From CALMEC01 sp031376485 (GTDB taxonomy: Bacteria > Actinomycetota > Thermoleophilia > Miltoncostaeales > Miltoncostaeaceae): a stretch of 16,306 nt of DNA. This document shows positions 10,701-16,306 of this stretch, piece after piece; position 1 is the first letter of the stretch, and every line of letters starts with the position of its first letter. The stretch is taken from contig JANMDV010000179.1 of assembly GCA_031376485.1 (NCBI GenBank), positions 1 to 16,306 of the forward strand, written 5' to 3'. A model generated the notes under the pieces. The model ran no database searches. It saw nothing but the letters and a program-made list of their open reading frames with translations, and was not told where the DNA came from. The position numbers and the translations under genes are program-made.

Positions 10701-13088
10701 TCCCTGCTCACCGAGCCACGGGGCTCCGGTGTGCCCGTTCGGAGTGAACGGTGGCCGCTGGCCGATCTGTGGGCGCAGCAACGGATAGGCGGGGCGGCCG
10801 TTGACGGGGTTGAACAGGATCCGGGGCCGACCGTCGTCACTCACGGTGTGATCTCGGTCGACGGCGAGAAGTCCGGGATGACCGGCGAATGCGCGGAACG
10901 ACCCGTCGGCCTCGGTCAGGAGGTTCGGGTATGCCGGGACTCCCGGAGTCGTCGTCTGGAACGGGGAGGTCGGGCCGAGGTCTCCCGTGCGATCCTCAGG
11001 CGCGCCGTAATAGATGTCGGTGTTGGCGGCCGTACCGCGCTGCCAGTCCCACACGGCCCCGTCCATCGAGATCGGGTCGCCGGGGGTCTTCTGCGGTACT
11101 CCCTTCGGCGGGATCTGCGGCTCGACCCACTGTGCGAGATTCGCGGGGGTGATCGTCGTGCCGTCGGGCATGACCTCGCCGATGAGGCCGCTGGAGTCGA
11201 CCGGCGTTGGCAGCGGCGCACGGTCGGGGAGCGGTGCAAAGTCTGGCTGGCGGGTGTCGAAGGTGCGCCAGACGCTCCACATGCCGGACACGTAGTGCTC
11301 AGCGATATGGCAGTGGTAGAGGAAGTCGCCGGCGCTCTGCTGCACGCCGCCCGCGCCGCCCTCGATCTCGAGGTTGTAGGACTCACCGGGGCCGATCGAC
11401 TGGGAGTCGAGCCGCTGCGAGGCGGACAGGGCCACCGGGGTTTTGTTGAGACCCGTGTCCCCGTAGTCATAGGTCTTGTCGGCGTGCGGGTTCGCGCGCC
11501 ACCGGTCGCCGCCGCCGTGCAGGTGGAAGACGTGAAAGAGTTCGGACCCGGCGTGGACCAGGCGGATCTTTGTGGGGTCGCCGAGGTATCCCCGGGTGAT
11601 CGGCGTCGCCGGATCGCCCATGGTGTAGGAGTTATAGGCGAACGCCTTGAGCCGGTCTCGCTGGTCGACGCCGAGGCGGTGCATGAACGGCTCGCTCCGG
11701 TAGTTGAGCGCGCGCGAACCGGGCCGGTAGGACGTCGTGAGCGGGTCTTTGACCGGAAGGGTCTTGACCAGCTCGCCAAGCTCCAACGCCACGTCCGCCG
11801 CGGTCGTCGGAATCAGGTACTTCTCGTCGCCGATCTCGTGATGCAGGAGGTTGCTTTCGCGGAAGGCCTTCCCGACACCGGGCACGACCGTCGCCTCCCA
11901 GCCCCAGCCGGACTCGAGCGGACGGCCGGTGTCGGGGTGCAGGTAGACACTGCCCTCCGGCTCGACCGTCAACACACCGAACAGCCCGTGCGACACGGCG
12001 TTACGGTTTCCGGGGCCCGGACGGATGTAGTGGGCGCCTTCGAGCTCGGGGTCCTTCGGGACGTAGTACCGGTAGAGCGTGCTGCCGTTGCTCGCAACCG
12101 ACGACGGCGTGTTGTCGCCGACGGCGTCCCCGGACGACGCGACATCGAACGCGAGGCCGTCGATGTGGACGCCGAACTCGCCGGTCGCCTTGTTGCGGAA
12201 GTTGATCTCGACGCAGTCGCCGAGGTTCGCGCGCACGACCAACGGCTGGATCGGGTCGTCGCGCAGGCCGATGCTGACGTGACGCGAGGCCTCCTGGGCC
12301 CGGATCGCCGGCTCCATCGCGGTCAGGGCGTACATCTTGCCCTGGGGATCGTGATCACCGAACCGGTTGAGCGGGATGTCGACGTCCAACGCACTCACGT
12401 CGAAGGCCTTGAGGGGCGCGCCCGCAGGGCATGGGGTCCCGGGGCCCGAGCCGGCGATCGCCCGCTCCGTACCGACCTGCGCGATCAGAACGACGGGCGC
12501 AAGAAGCATGACCGCGAGTCCTCCCTGCAACGCGAGACGGACCGCACCCCGACCGGGCACACGCCACGACAGCACCTGCGGGGCATCCCACGGGCGTCGA
12601 CGGGCCATGGCAGCGGCGACCACTCCCGCCAGGACCAGGTTGACCGGGAAGGCGATCAGCGCGTCACGCAACAAGTGCGTCGCAAACGACATCTCATGGC
12701 CGCCGTGCTCTGCCGAGAACAACACCGCGTGCAACGGACCGAACACCGACGTACCGACCGCAGCCAGCCCGCCCACCACCATCGCAAGGAGCGAGGCCCC
12801 GATGGCCACCGACGGCCCGGCGGCGGCGCGCGACAGGACGCGACGGGTCACGAGCAGGCCGACCCACACCGCGACCATCACCACCGGCAGCGCCAACGTC
12901 GCGTCACGCAGCCAGTGCACGAGGAAGCCCGGCTGCCCCGCCTCGACACCGCCCTCGGCGTGATGCACCGTGGCAAGCCACAGGCCACCGCCGTACGCGA
13001 TCGCGAGCGACAGCAGAAACGCCGGGAACGGGCGTACCAATCGCGTGACGGGGTAGCGAGAAAGGGCGTGAATGAGTCGATCAGTCAT
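7746..13088 (-). CDS. Giant membrane-anchored multicopper oxidase with three tandem units
   Basis: A 1780-residue protein predicted to oxidise a substrate outside the membrane and reduce O2. Residues 1-210 form five membrane helices (about 22-40, 64-81, 94-116, 143-161, 183-205). Three MCO-like units follow, each opening with CPxG plus an AF segment (Cys220, 817, 1276) and containing G(D/E)C (Cys292, 878, 1331), probably one disulfide each. Unit 1 has HVFHLHG (519-525) and HCHIAEH with Met603 (592-603), giving a type 1 site and half a trinuclear site. Unit 2 has HIHH (902-905) and HDH (1030-1032). Unit 3 has no ligand motifs. A Pro/Ala linker (about 1608-1642) leads to a 138-residue beta-rich C-terminal module. 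The size and split motifs recall MnxG/McoA manganese oxidases; the substrate is not shown. The ATG lies 9 bases after the upstream gene's stop, implying coupling. Confidence 0.93.
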   Translation of the reverse strand: MTDRLIHALSRYPVTRLVRPFPAFLLSLAIAYGGGLWLATVHHAEGGVEAGQPGFLVHWLRDATLALPVVMVAVWVGLLVTRRVLSRAAAGPSVAIGASLLAMVVGGLAAVGTSVFGPLHAVLFSAEHGGHEMSFATHLLRDALIAFPVNLVLAGVVAAAMARRRPWDAPQVLSWRVPGRGAVRLALQGGLAVMLLAPVVLIAQVGTERAIAGSGPGTPCPAGAPLKAFDVSALDVDIPLNRFGDHDPQGKMYALTAMEPAIRAQEASRHVSIGLRDDPIQPLVVRANLGDCVEINFRNKATGEFGVHIDGLAFDVASSGDAVGDNTPSSVASNGSTLYRYYVPKDPELEGAHYIRPGPGNRNAVSHGLFGVLTVEPEGSVYLHPDTGRPLESGWGWEATVVPGVGKAFRESNLLHHEIGDEKYLIPTTAADVALELGELVKTLPVKDPLTTSYRPGSRALNYRSEPFMHRLGVDQRDRLKAFAYNSYTMGDPATPITRGYLGDPTKIRLVHAGSELFHVFHLHGGGDRWRANPHADKTYDYGDTGLNKTPVALSASQRLDSQSIGPGESYNLEIEGGAGGVQQSAGDFLYHCHIAEHYVSGMWSVWRTFDTRQPDFAPLPDRAPLPTPVDSSGLIGEVMPDGTTITPANLAQWVEPQIPPKGVPQKTPGDPISMDGAVWDWQRGTAANTDIYYGAPEDRTGDLGPTSPFQTTTPGVPAYPNLLTEADGSFRAFAGHPGLLAVDRDHTVSDDGRPRILFNPVNGRPAYPLLRPQIGQRPPFTPNGHTGAPWLGEQGGKASAPGGSPDPWANRADGLCPQGSPSRAFNIVSLQKPIQVTKNGATDQFGKLFVLAKNKDKVRNGQLPSEPLAIRGNVGDCINLTVTSEQTEDDPDQPFPMTNLHIHHVQFDPNGSDGATAGMVYGQAVRPYRIDDAQLAAAAPSGATTITVTPTATLPSLAKYRVGIWIAVGLGTEQIEIRKVTGVSSSGANRVLTLHEPLATAHARDEWAGTEFVKETWFPDVVLDNIFWHDHVDGIHNWGHGLVGQLVIEPKGSTYHDPVTGAEIDSGTLADIHTTNPLAPGLVGSSFREFVLWTIDQNPTTDSTLNLKAEPLSDRRVIDPDPSLLFSSYRHGDPFTPIPRAYAGDPFVIRTINVSSGVDTLHIDGHRTFAENRYNSGGTVESSPLSAIVYGISERYTLALQGGAGGVQKRSGDYLYTNGIGRRSEQGAWGLIRVLPKKIDTLQPLPGTDVPTGPSESQQQTGGRPPGATTIGEPCPVGAITRAFSISAVDVPGGIVGRTLAYVPTADAAAVEAGTKTPEPLALHVAAGECVNVRFTNDRATGRASFHVDKLLRDTSSSGINIGFNPEQTVAPGTSRRYKFFADTANIGSAIISDYGGDDTGVQGLYGALIVAPEGALFTDPVTGAAKDVGLQVDVLVPGSLAYRDFAVFFSDNEPTFGSNVMPYPDAVRTPTSLNYATAGNRALDASQFSSRVHGDPATTLLRANSGDAMRVHVIGAPGSEQVQVFNLGGHTWAWDGAIHGSEQLATQSVGPLSSIDAHVRGGAGSPGDYFYGNIRRPFTDAGQWGLLRVSSPGSGPLRPLPIIPVRPGGPPGGPADPPAEPVASPDAAATAATPAAAPPRVALQKLNLKKSFTRQEITKKGIAFRLTGPPQTRVLRVKLYRLGGKKPVLAGTSIIMVLDSSAMAKLSAKARAARSTLAVTDSGAMRAVWKPSAALLKAIRAGRYRLEVQGGTTRATIDPQALRGTTRVIAPAITLRKR
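8316..9263 (-). repeat. Oxidase unit 3 (residues 1276-1591)
   Basis: Third, most degenerate MCO-like unit. It keeps the opening CPVG, the GEC cysteine and the GGAG...GDYFY framework, but YGNIRRPF replaces the copper-binding HCH segment and no His pair remains. It is probably structural. Confidence 0.75.
9384..10640 (-). repeat. Oxidase unit 2 (residues 817-1235)
   Basis: Second MCO-like unit. The N-terminal motifs are intact: NLHIHHVQFD at 900-909 and WHDHVDGIHNWGHG at 1029-1042. The C-terminal ones are lost: LHIDGH at 1162-1167, and YTNGIGRR at 1217-1224 replaces the YHCHIAEH of unit 1. Confidence 0.8.
11262..12431 (-). repeat. Oxidase unit 1 (residues 220-609)
   Basis: First MCO-like unit. 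The C-terminal copper motifs are intact: HVFHLHG at 519-525, GDFLYHCH leading to His598 and Met603. The N-terminal motifs are reduced to single His residues (His308 in VHID, His353 in AHYI, His367 in SHGLFG). Confidence 0.8.
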
Positions 13089-13097
13089 CAGGAGCGC

Positions 13098-13718
13098 CTA
13101 TGAGTGCGAGGGGTGGTCGTCGGTGGTCTTGGGCGACGTGTCCACACGACCGAGGTCGATCAGGAACGGCGTCGTGCGCCCATGGTCCAGGAACGCGAGC
13201 TTGAGCTTCTGGCCTTTGCGCGGCGCAACGAAGATGAGCGTCGCCTCGACCGCCGCGTCAGGAAGGAGCTTCGCGGGCTTGATGCTGGAACCGGTCACCT
13301 TGATCGGCGCAGCCGTACCGGAGATCAAGGAGAACTGGCTCGGCGAGTACGGGACCTGCGTGCGAAGTCGGTTGCTGATCTCGACGGTGACCTGAACCTG
13401 CACCTTGTCCGGCGGGACGTAGCCGCCGATGCCGTGGTTCGCGCCCGCGAGCGCTCTGCGGGTCACGCCCGGCAGCGACTGGGCGGTGCCGACCACGACG
13501 GAACCGAAGCTGGTGCGCACATCCGACGCGATGCCGTAGCCGGCGTTGGGGGTGTTTGCCGCGCCGCTCTCCACAAGAACACCGACAGGTGGGTCGCCAC
13601 CGAATGCCGTGCGTACCCCCAGGTAGGCACCGAGCAACGCGACCTGCATGCCGATCGCGAGGATCAGGAGCAGCATCCGCAAGTTGCCTCCACGGATTGA
13701 CTCGGCCCGGGTCGTCAT
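13098..13718 (-). CDS. Single-span membrane-anchored beta-rich protein (DUF4352-like)
   Basis: A 206-residue protein with a short cytoplasmic start, one membrane helix (about 14-36) and an extracytoplasmic domain. Residues 105-190 alternate strands in the manner of a small Ig-like fold: VQVQVTVEISNRL, a loop with FSLISG, LLPDAAVEATLIFVAPRKG, then KLKLAFLDHG. This order (strand with Asn, FxL, an LLPD turn, then a hydrophobic strand) resembles DUF4352-type accessory domains, but I cannot confirm the family. The ATG at 13718 overlaps the stop of the upstream gene as ATGA, and the stop TAG lies 9 bases before the oxidase start. All three genes are therefore very likely one translationally coupled operon. 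The domain could dock onto the oxidase or bind a metal; no Cys and few His are present, so structural docking seems likelier. Confidence 0.8.
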   Translation of the reverse strand: MTTRAESIRGGNLRMLLLILAIGMQVALLGAYLGVRTAFGGDPPVGVLVESGAANTPNAGYGIASDVRTSFGSVVVGTAQSLPGVTRRALAGANHGIGGYVPPDKVQVQVTVEISNRLRTQVPYSPSQFSLISGTAAPIKVTGSSIKPAKLLPDAAVEATLIFVAPRKGQKLKLAFLDHGRTTPFLIDLGRVDTSPKTTDDHPSHS

Positions 13719-15709
13719 CGTGTGGGGCCCGTCGTGGGCGTGAGGTTGGCCACGATTCGAAGGGGCGCTCGGCCTGCCGGGGTTGTGAGCTTGTTTTTTG
13801 TCGATCCCGTGTTGACCGTCAGCGTGAACCGCTTGCCCTGCAGGCGTATCGCCATCGACTGTGACAGCACGATCTGGACGACGTTGCGCTTGCCGCCGAT
13901 CACGCGCACCACGCGGGTGCGCAACGGCCCGACCGAAGTCCTCGTCATCGTGAAGCGGACGTACGTCGCTCCGGGGGGGGCACCGAAGGCCACCCGCAAC
14001 ACGCGTCCACGAAGCGTCGCCGCGATCGGACCGGGCTTCCACGCAATGACCGGGACGGAGTGCGCCCTGACGGGCGGCGTGACGGCAGGAGCGCTCGTCA
14101 CGGACGGGTTCGCGACAGTTGGCGTCACGGACGGGTTCGCCACAGGCGGCGCCGTGACCGCTGCGGCCGGCACAACGGTAAAGCGCGCGCTGACGGGCGA
14201 GCCGGTGTTGCCCGCGAAGTCGGTGGCGGTCACCGACACGGTGTGCTGACCCAGAGCAAGGTTGGTGTAGGTGACCGGGCTGTCGCACGGGGCGGTGGCG
14301 GCGCCGTCGATGGCGCACGCGAAGTCCACGCTGACCTCATCCGTGGCGAAGCTGATCTGCGCCGACGCTCCGGCCACCACGACACCGTCGAGCGTCACCG
14401 CAGGGGCGTGGGTGTCGATTTCGAACTGTCGCATGACTCTGCCACCGGTGATCAGGTTGTCGGTCTGGACCTGGACGCGGTGGTTGCCGTCAGCCAGGTC
14501 CGGGTAGGTCACCTGCCCGGAAAGACCGGTGCCGCACACCTGCGCAGGGGTGCCGTCGAGGGAGCAGAAGAACGTCGTGTCGACCGGTGCGGTGAACGTA
14601 AAGGTCACGGTGGGCGTGTTGGTGACCGAGGGCGGCGCGTCGATGATCGTCGGGCGGTCGAACTGCTCGAATGGAACGGTCAGGCGTCGGCCGGACCCGA
14701 CCGTGTCCTCGCCGAACTGCTTGGCGCCGCGGTCGTCGGTGACGTCGAGCGCACGGTTGGTCGGCTGGCGGGTGTCGATCCCGATCGCGGTGACCGCAGC
14801 GAAGCCCGTCGAATATCGCGAGACGATGGCGTCGTCGGTGACCCGCAGCACGTCGATCCAGTCGGCGCCCGTGGGGTTGTTGGTGCCGGCGTAGATCCGT
14901 CCGTCACCATCGGCGGCCGAATCGAACGCGAGCGCGGTGTAGGTCCCTTCGAAGCCCGGAATGGGCTGCGCCTGGGCGCCTGCGACTCCGAGGGTTTCGA
15001 TCCTGGTCACGCCCGCGCCCTCGGCCAGGTACAGGCGACCGCCGCCGTCATGCGCCAGCGACCGCGCGCCCTTGGCGAGGGCGGATCCCACCGTTGTCGA
15101 CACACACGGCGCGATGGGCGCCAAAGGCCCGACACACGTCGCCGCGTTCTCGATGCGCTGAATCGCAGGCGAGTCCTTGGTGGCGTAGTGCAGGGCGCCG
15201 GTGGTGGCGTCGAACGCCATCCCGTGGACGCGCTCGCCCGGCAGGTCCTGCAGCATGGTCGCCGAATCGATGACCGCCGGGGGGACGGTCTGATCGAGGT
15301 GAAGCCGCCAGACGGCGCCGCCCGTGGCCGCACCGTCACCGACGAAGAACATGCCGGTCGCCGGGTCGAACGCCATCTGCCCCGGCGACTTGGGTCCCTG
15401 GAGTTCCTTGGGCGGGCACACCAGCCCGGCGGCGGCCGCAAAGGGCGGGTCGAGCAGGCGGCAGACGCCTCCTCCGGAATCGGCAACCCAGAGGGCGCCA
15501 TTTGCGTCGCGCGCCAATCCCGTGGGAGCAGTGATCCCAGGCACACCGGCCACTGCGACCGGGTCGGCGGCGGCGGCGATCGCAGCGGCCATCAGGCCGG
15601 CCGCGAGAGTGGCGACCAAAGGGGCATGCAGGCGGCGCAAACGCCGTCGTGGCGAATTGCTCCGGTCGACTGCTGTGGTCGTCGTGTTGGGGGTCTTTGC
15701 CATGCCCAC
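13715..15709 (-). CDS. Secreted NHL/beta-propeller protein with two Ig-like domains
   Basis: A 664-residue exported protein, first gene of the operon. An Arg-rich segment (21-26) and a hydrophobic Ala/Leu stretch (about 29-48) form the export signal, possibly cleaved after the Ala run. Residues 55-330 contain propeller-like blades: GLARDANGALWVADSGGGV, then MAFDPATGMFFVGDG, MAFDATTGALHYATKD and LAFDSAADGDGRIYAG. Two Ig-like domains follow (about 355-430 and 435-513), each with a Cys pair (382/392 and 465/475). A Pro/Val linker with VANPSVT twice (523-538) leads to a C-terminal beta module (557-655) resembling the oxidase C-terminus. GTG at 15709 is preferred over ATG at 15703 because GGCGGA lies 6 bases upstream of it. 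The ligand is unknown; a sensor or scaffold role is inference. Confidence 0.85.
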   Translation of the reverse strand: MGMAKTPNTTTTAVDRSNSPRRRLRRLHAPLVATLAAGLMAAAIAAAADPVAVAGVPGITAPTGLARDANGALWVADSGGGVCRLLDPPFAAAAGLVCPPKELQGPKSPGQMAFDPATGMFFVGDGAATGGAVWRLHLDQTVPPAVIDSATMLQDLPGERVHGMAFDATTGALHYATKDSPAIQRIENAATCVGPLAPIAPCVSTTVGSALAKGARSLAHDGGGRLYLAEGAGVTRIETLGVAGAQAQPIPGFEGTYTALAFDSAADGDGRIYAGTNNPTGADWIDVLRVTDDAIVSRYSTGFAAVTAIGIDTRQPTNRALDVTDDRGAKQFGEDTVGSGRRLTVPFEQFDRPTIIDAPPSVTNTPTVTFTFTAPVDTTFFCSLDGTPAQVCGTGLSGQVTYPDLADGNHRVQVQTDNLITGGRVMRQFEIDTHAPAVTLDGVVVAGASAQISFATDEVSVDFACAIDGAATAPCDSPVTYTNLALGQHTVSVTATDFAGNTGSPVSARFTVVPAAAVTAPPVANPSVTPTVANPSVTSAPAVTPPVRAHSVPVIAWKPGPIAATLRGRVLRVAFGAPPGATYVRFTMTRTSVGPLRTRVVRVIGGKRNVVQIVLSQSMAIRLQGKRFTLTVNTGSTKNKLTTPAGRAPLRIVANLTPTTGPTR

Positions 15710-15715
15710 AATTGT

Positions 15716-15721
15716 TCCGCC
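15716..15721 (-). promoter_or_regulatory. Ribosome binding site favouring the GTG start
   Basis: GGCGGA on the minus strand lies 6 bases before GTG at 15709 but 12 before the alternative ATG at 15703, so it supports GTG. Confidence 0.45.
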
Positions 15722-15791
15722 CCCGGACCGGTCCTACTACCCGCAAACGACTAGACCCGAACCGCCGAAGGTACGGGATATTTTGTAGTTA

Positions 15792-15820
15792 TTACTAGAC
15801 CATCGTCTAGGTTTGGTCGA
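15792..15820 (-). promoter_or_regulatory. Promoter of the oxidase operon
   Basis: On the minus strand TCGACC (15815-15820) and TAGTAA (15792-15797) are separated by exactly 17 bases, in an unusually AT-rich patch. Transcription would start near 15785, leaving a leader of about 75 bases before the first gene. Confidence 0.5.
15795..15810. promoter_or_regulatory. Palindromic operator, TetR-type
   Basis: CTAGAC and GTCTAG flank a 4-base centre, a 6-bp perfect inverted repeat. It fills the space between the -35 and -10 boxes of the operon promoter, the classic place for a repressor. A half-site CTAGAC recurs at 15751-15756. The TAGAC/GTCTA arms are typical of TetR-family sites; the regulator itself is not in the window. 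Confidence 0.55.
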
Positions 15821-16045
15821 AGCGATCCTGGAGTTGGGGAGCGTGTCCATCCGACCGCGCCGCGACCGGGCATCTCGTCGGCTCAGATGAGTCTCGTCCC
15901 GACTGCTTCGCGTGTGGGTGCCGCCCCGCTGCACAGCGCCGGCATCGGTTGTGCCGTCCTGCCCAGAGGGCGGTGGAGCGTTCATACGCGCCTGTCGCGA
16001 TGTGACCCAGGAAACGTGAGTATTTACAGGGAGAACACTTGGTGT
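15821..16045. other. Intergenic stretch without a convincing gene
   Basis: About 225 bases upstream of the operon promoter. Reading frames here have irregular, Arg/Ser-rich translations and no start signals worth calling. A GGGAGAA motif at 16029-16035 is the only notable site; it precedes the ATG at 16046. No tRNA, CRISPR or riboswitch is seen. Confidence 0.5.
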
Positions 16046-16306
16046 ATGTCGCTCAGACTTCTTGCGCGTCGATTACACGACAAACGAGCGGCCGCGTTCG
16101 GGTCCGCGTTTGGCGGCTGCAAACCATCGCGATACGGCGTCGCCGAGATCGCCGTTACCACCAGGAGCGACGAGGCTCGGCGACACCGTCTCACTCGGTT
16201 TTGCTTCGGAAATAGCCGTCCTGCGGTTCGCATTTCCAGCCGCCGGGGACGAGCCCTGCTCCGGGCCGTTTCGCTCGCCATCCAGCCCAGCAGTTACTTT
16301 TGCGCG
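16046..16306 (+). CDS. Doubtful ORF over repeat copy 2, open at the right edge
   Basis: A frame from ATG at 16046 stays open for 87 codons to the end of the window. GGGAGAA (16029-16035) lies 10 bases upstream as a possible ribosome binding site. It contains AFGGCKPS and IAVTTRSDEAR, matching the phase of the short frame at 7530, then a 23-codon segment (FGNSRPAVRISSRRG included) absent from copy 1. The extra segment is 69 bases, so the frame is kept. Composition is rich in Arg and Ser and resembles a non-selected frame in high-GC DNA. No domain is recognised and the 3' end is not visible. Confidence 0.22.
   Translation, partial: MSLRLLARRLHDKRAAAFGSAFGGCKPSRYGVAEIAVTTRSDEARRHRLTRFCFGNSRPAVRISSRRGRALLRAVSLAIQPSSYFCA
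16108..16295. repeat. Dispersed structured repeat, copy 2 (longer form)
   Basis: Homologous to 7544-7662, with 69 extra bases after 16202. The core hairpin at 16135-16188 has a 13-position outer stem with one C-A mismatch (16135-16147 with 16176-16188), including an uninterrupted 9-bp GTCGCCGAG/CTCGGCGAC run. An inner stem and the same CCACCAG loop follow. The extra segment holds a second hairpin, GGAAAT (16208-16213) with ATTTCC (16232-16237). The repeat may continue beyond the window. Confidence 0.7.

Noticed and set aside
8604..13103. Very long plus-strand reading frame (about 1500 codons) opposite the oxidase gene
   Set aside because: The minus strand has clear MCO motifs, while this frame translates to Arg/Asp/Val-rich low-complexity sequence with no domain. 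Long antisense frames are expected in GC-biased genes.
14060..15754. 564-codon plus-strand frame opposite the propeller gene
   Set aside because: Same GC-bias effect; Arg/Gly-rich translation with no recognisable domain, and it covers a gene with a signal peptide and propeller repeats.
15737..15985. 82-codon minus-strand frame upstream of the operon
   Set aside because: It runs through the operon promoter and operator, has an irregular composition and no start signal.

Overview
The window looks like chromosomal DNA of a high-GC actinobacterium. Strong GC bias at third codon positions, ATG starts placed 6-7 bases after TANNNT boxes (leaderless style), an ATP-dependent PEP carboxykinase and large secreted proteins with Pro/Ala linkers and small beta-rich C-terminal modules suggest a deep-branching class such as Thermoleophilia. 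That placement is inference; no rRNA or other marker is present.

Layout. Bases 1-969 hold the C-terminal two thirds of glycerol kinase (glpK). A short degenerate CheY-like receiver protein follows (1068-1439), then a complete cobalamin-dependent methionine synthase (metH, 1572-5264). A small reverse-strand gene of uncertain, possibly MetE-like nature (5344-5844) converges on metH and diverges from pckA (5914-7533). Up to here the window is central metabolism: glycerol entry, methionine/C1 metabolism and gluconeogenesis.

The accessory part is a tight three-gene operon on the minus strand, transcribed from about 15785 down to 7746. In order it encodes a secreted NHL/beta-propeller plus Ig-like protein (13715-15709), a single-span membrane-anchored protein (13098-13718, ATGA overlap with the first gene), and a 1780-residue membrane-anchored multicopper oxidase (7746-13088, 9 bases after the second gene). 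A promoter with a TetR-type palindrome exactly between its -35 and -10 boxes precedes the operon.

The most interesting object is the oxidase. It is a tandem of three multicopper-oxidase-like units. Unit 1 keeps the C-terminal copper motifs (HxxHxH and HCHxxxHxxxxM) but has lost half of its N-terminal ligands. Unit 2 keeps the N-terminal motifs (HxHH and HDH) but has lost the C-terminal ones. Unit 3 has none. The two half-sites are complementary and could build one complete blue-copper plus trinuclear centre between units, a layout reminiscent of large MnxG/McoA-type manganese oxidases. The operon may therefore be a surface metal-oxidation or extracellular electron-transfer system.

A second unexplained signal is a diverged repeat present just after pckA (7544-7662) and near the right edge (16108-16295). 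It folds into a long hairpin with two compensatory base-pair changes, and both copies also sit in an open frame of the same phase. Bases 15710-16306 contain the operon promoter and this repeat but no convincing complete gene.
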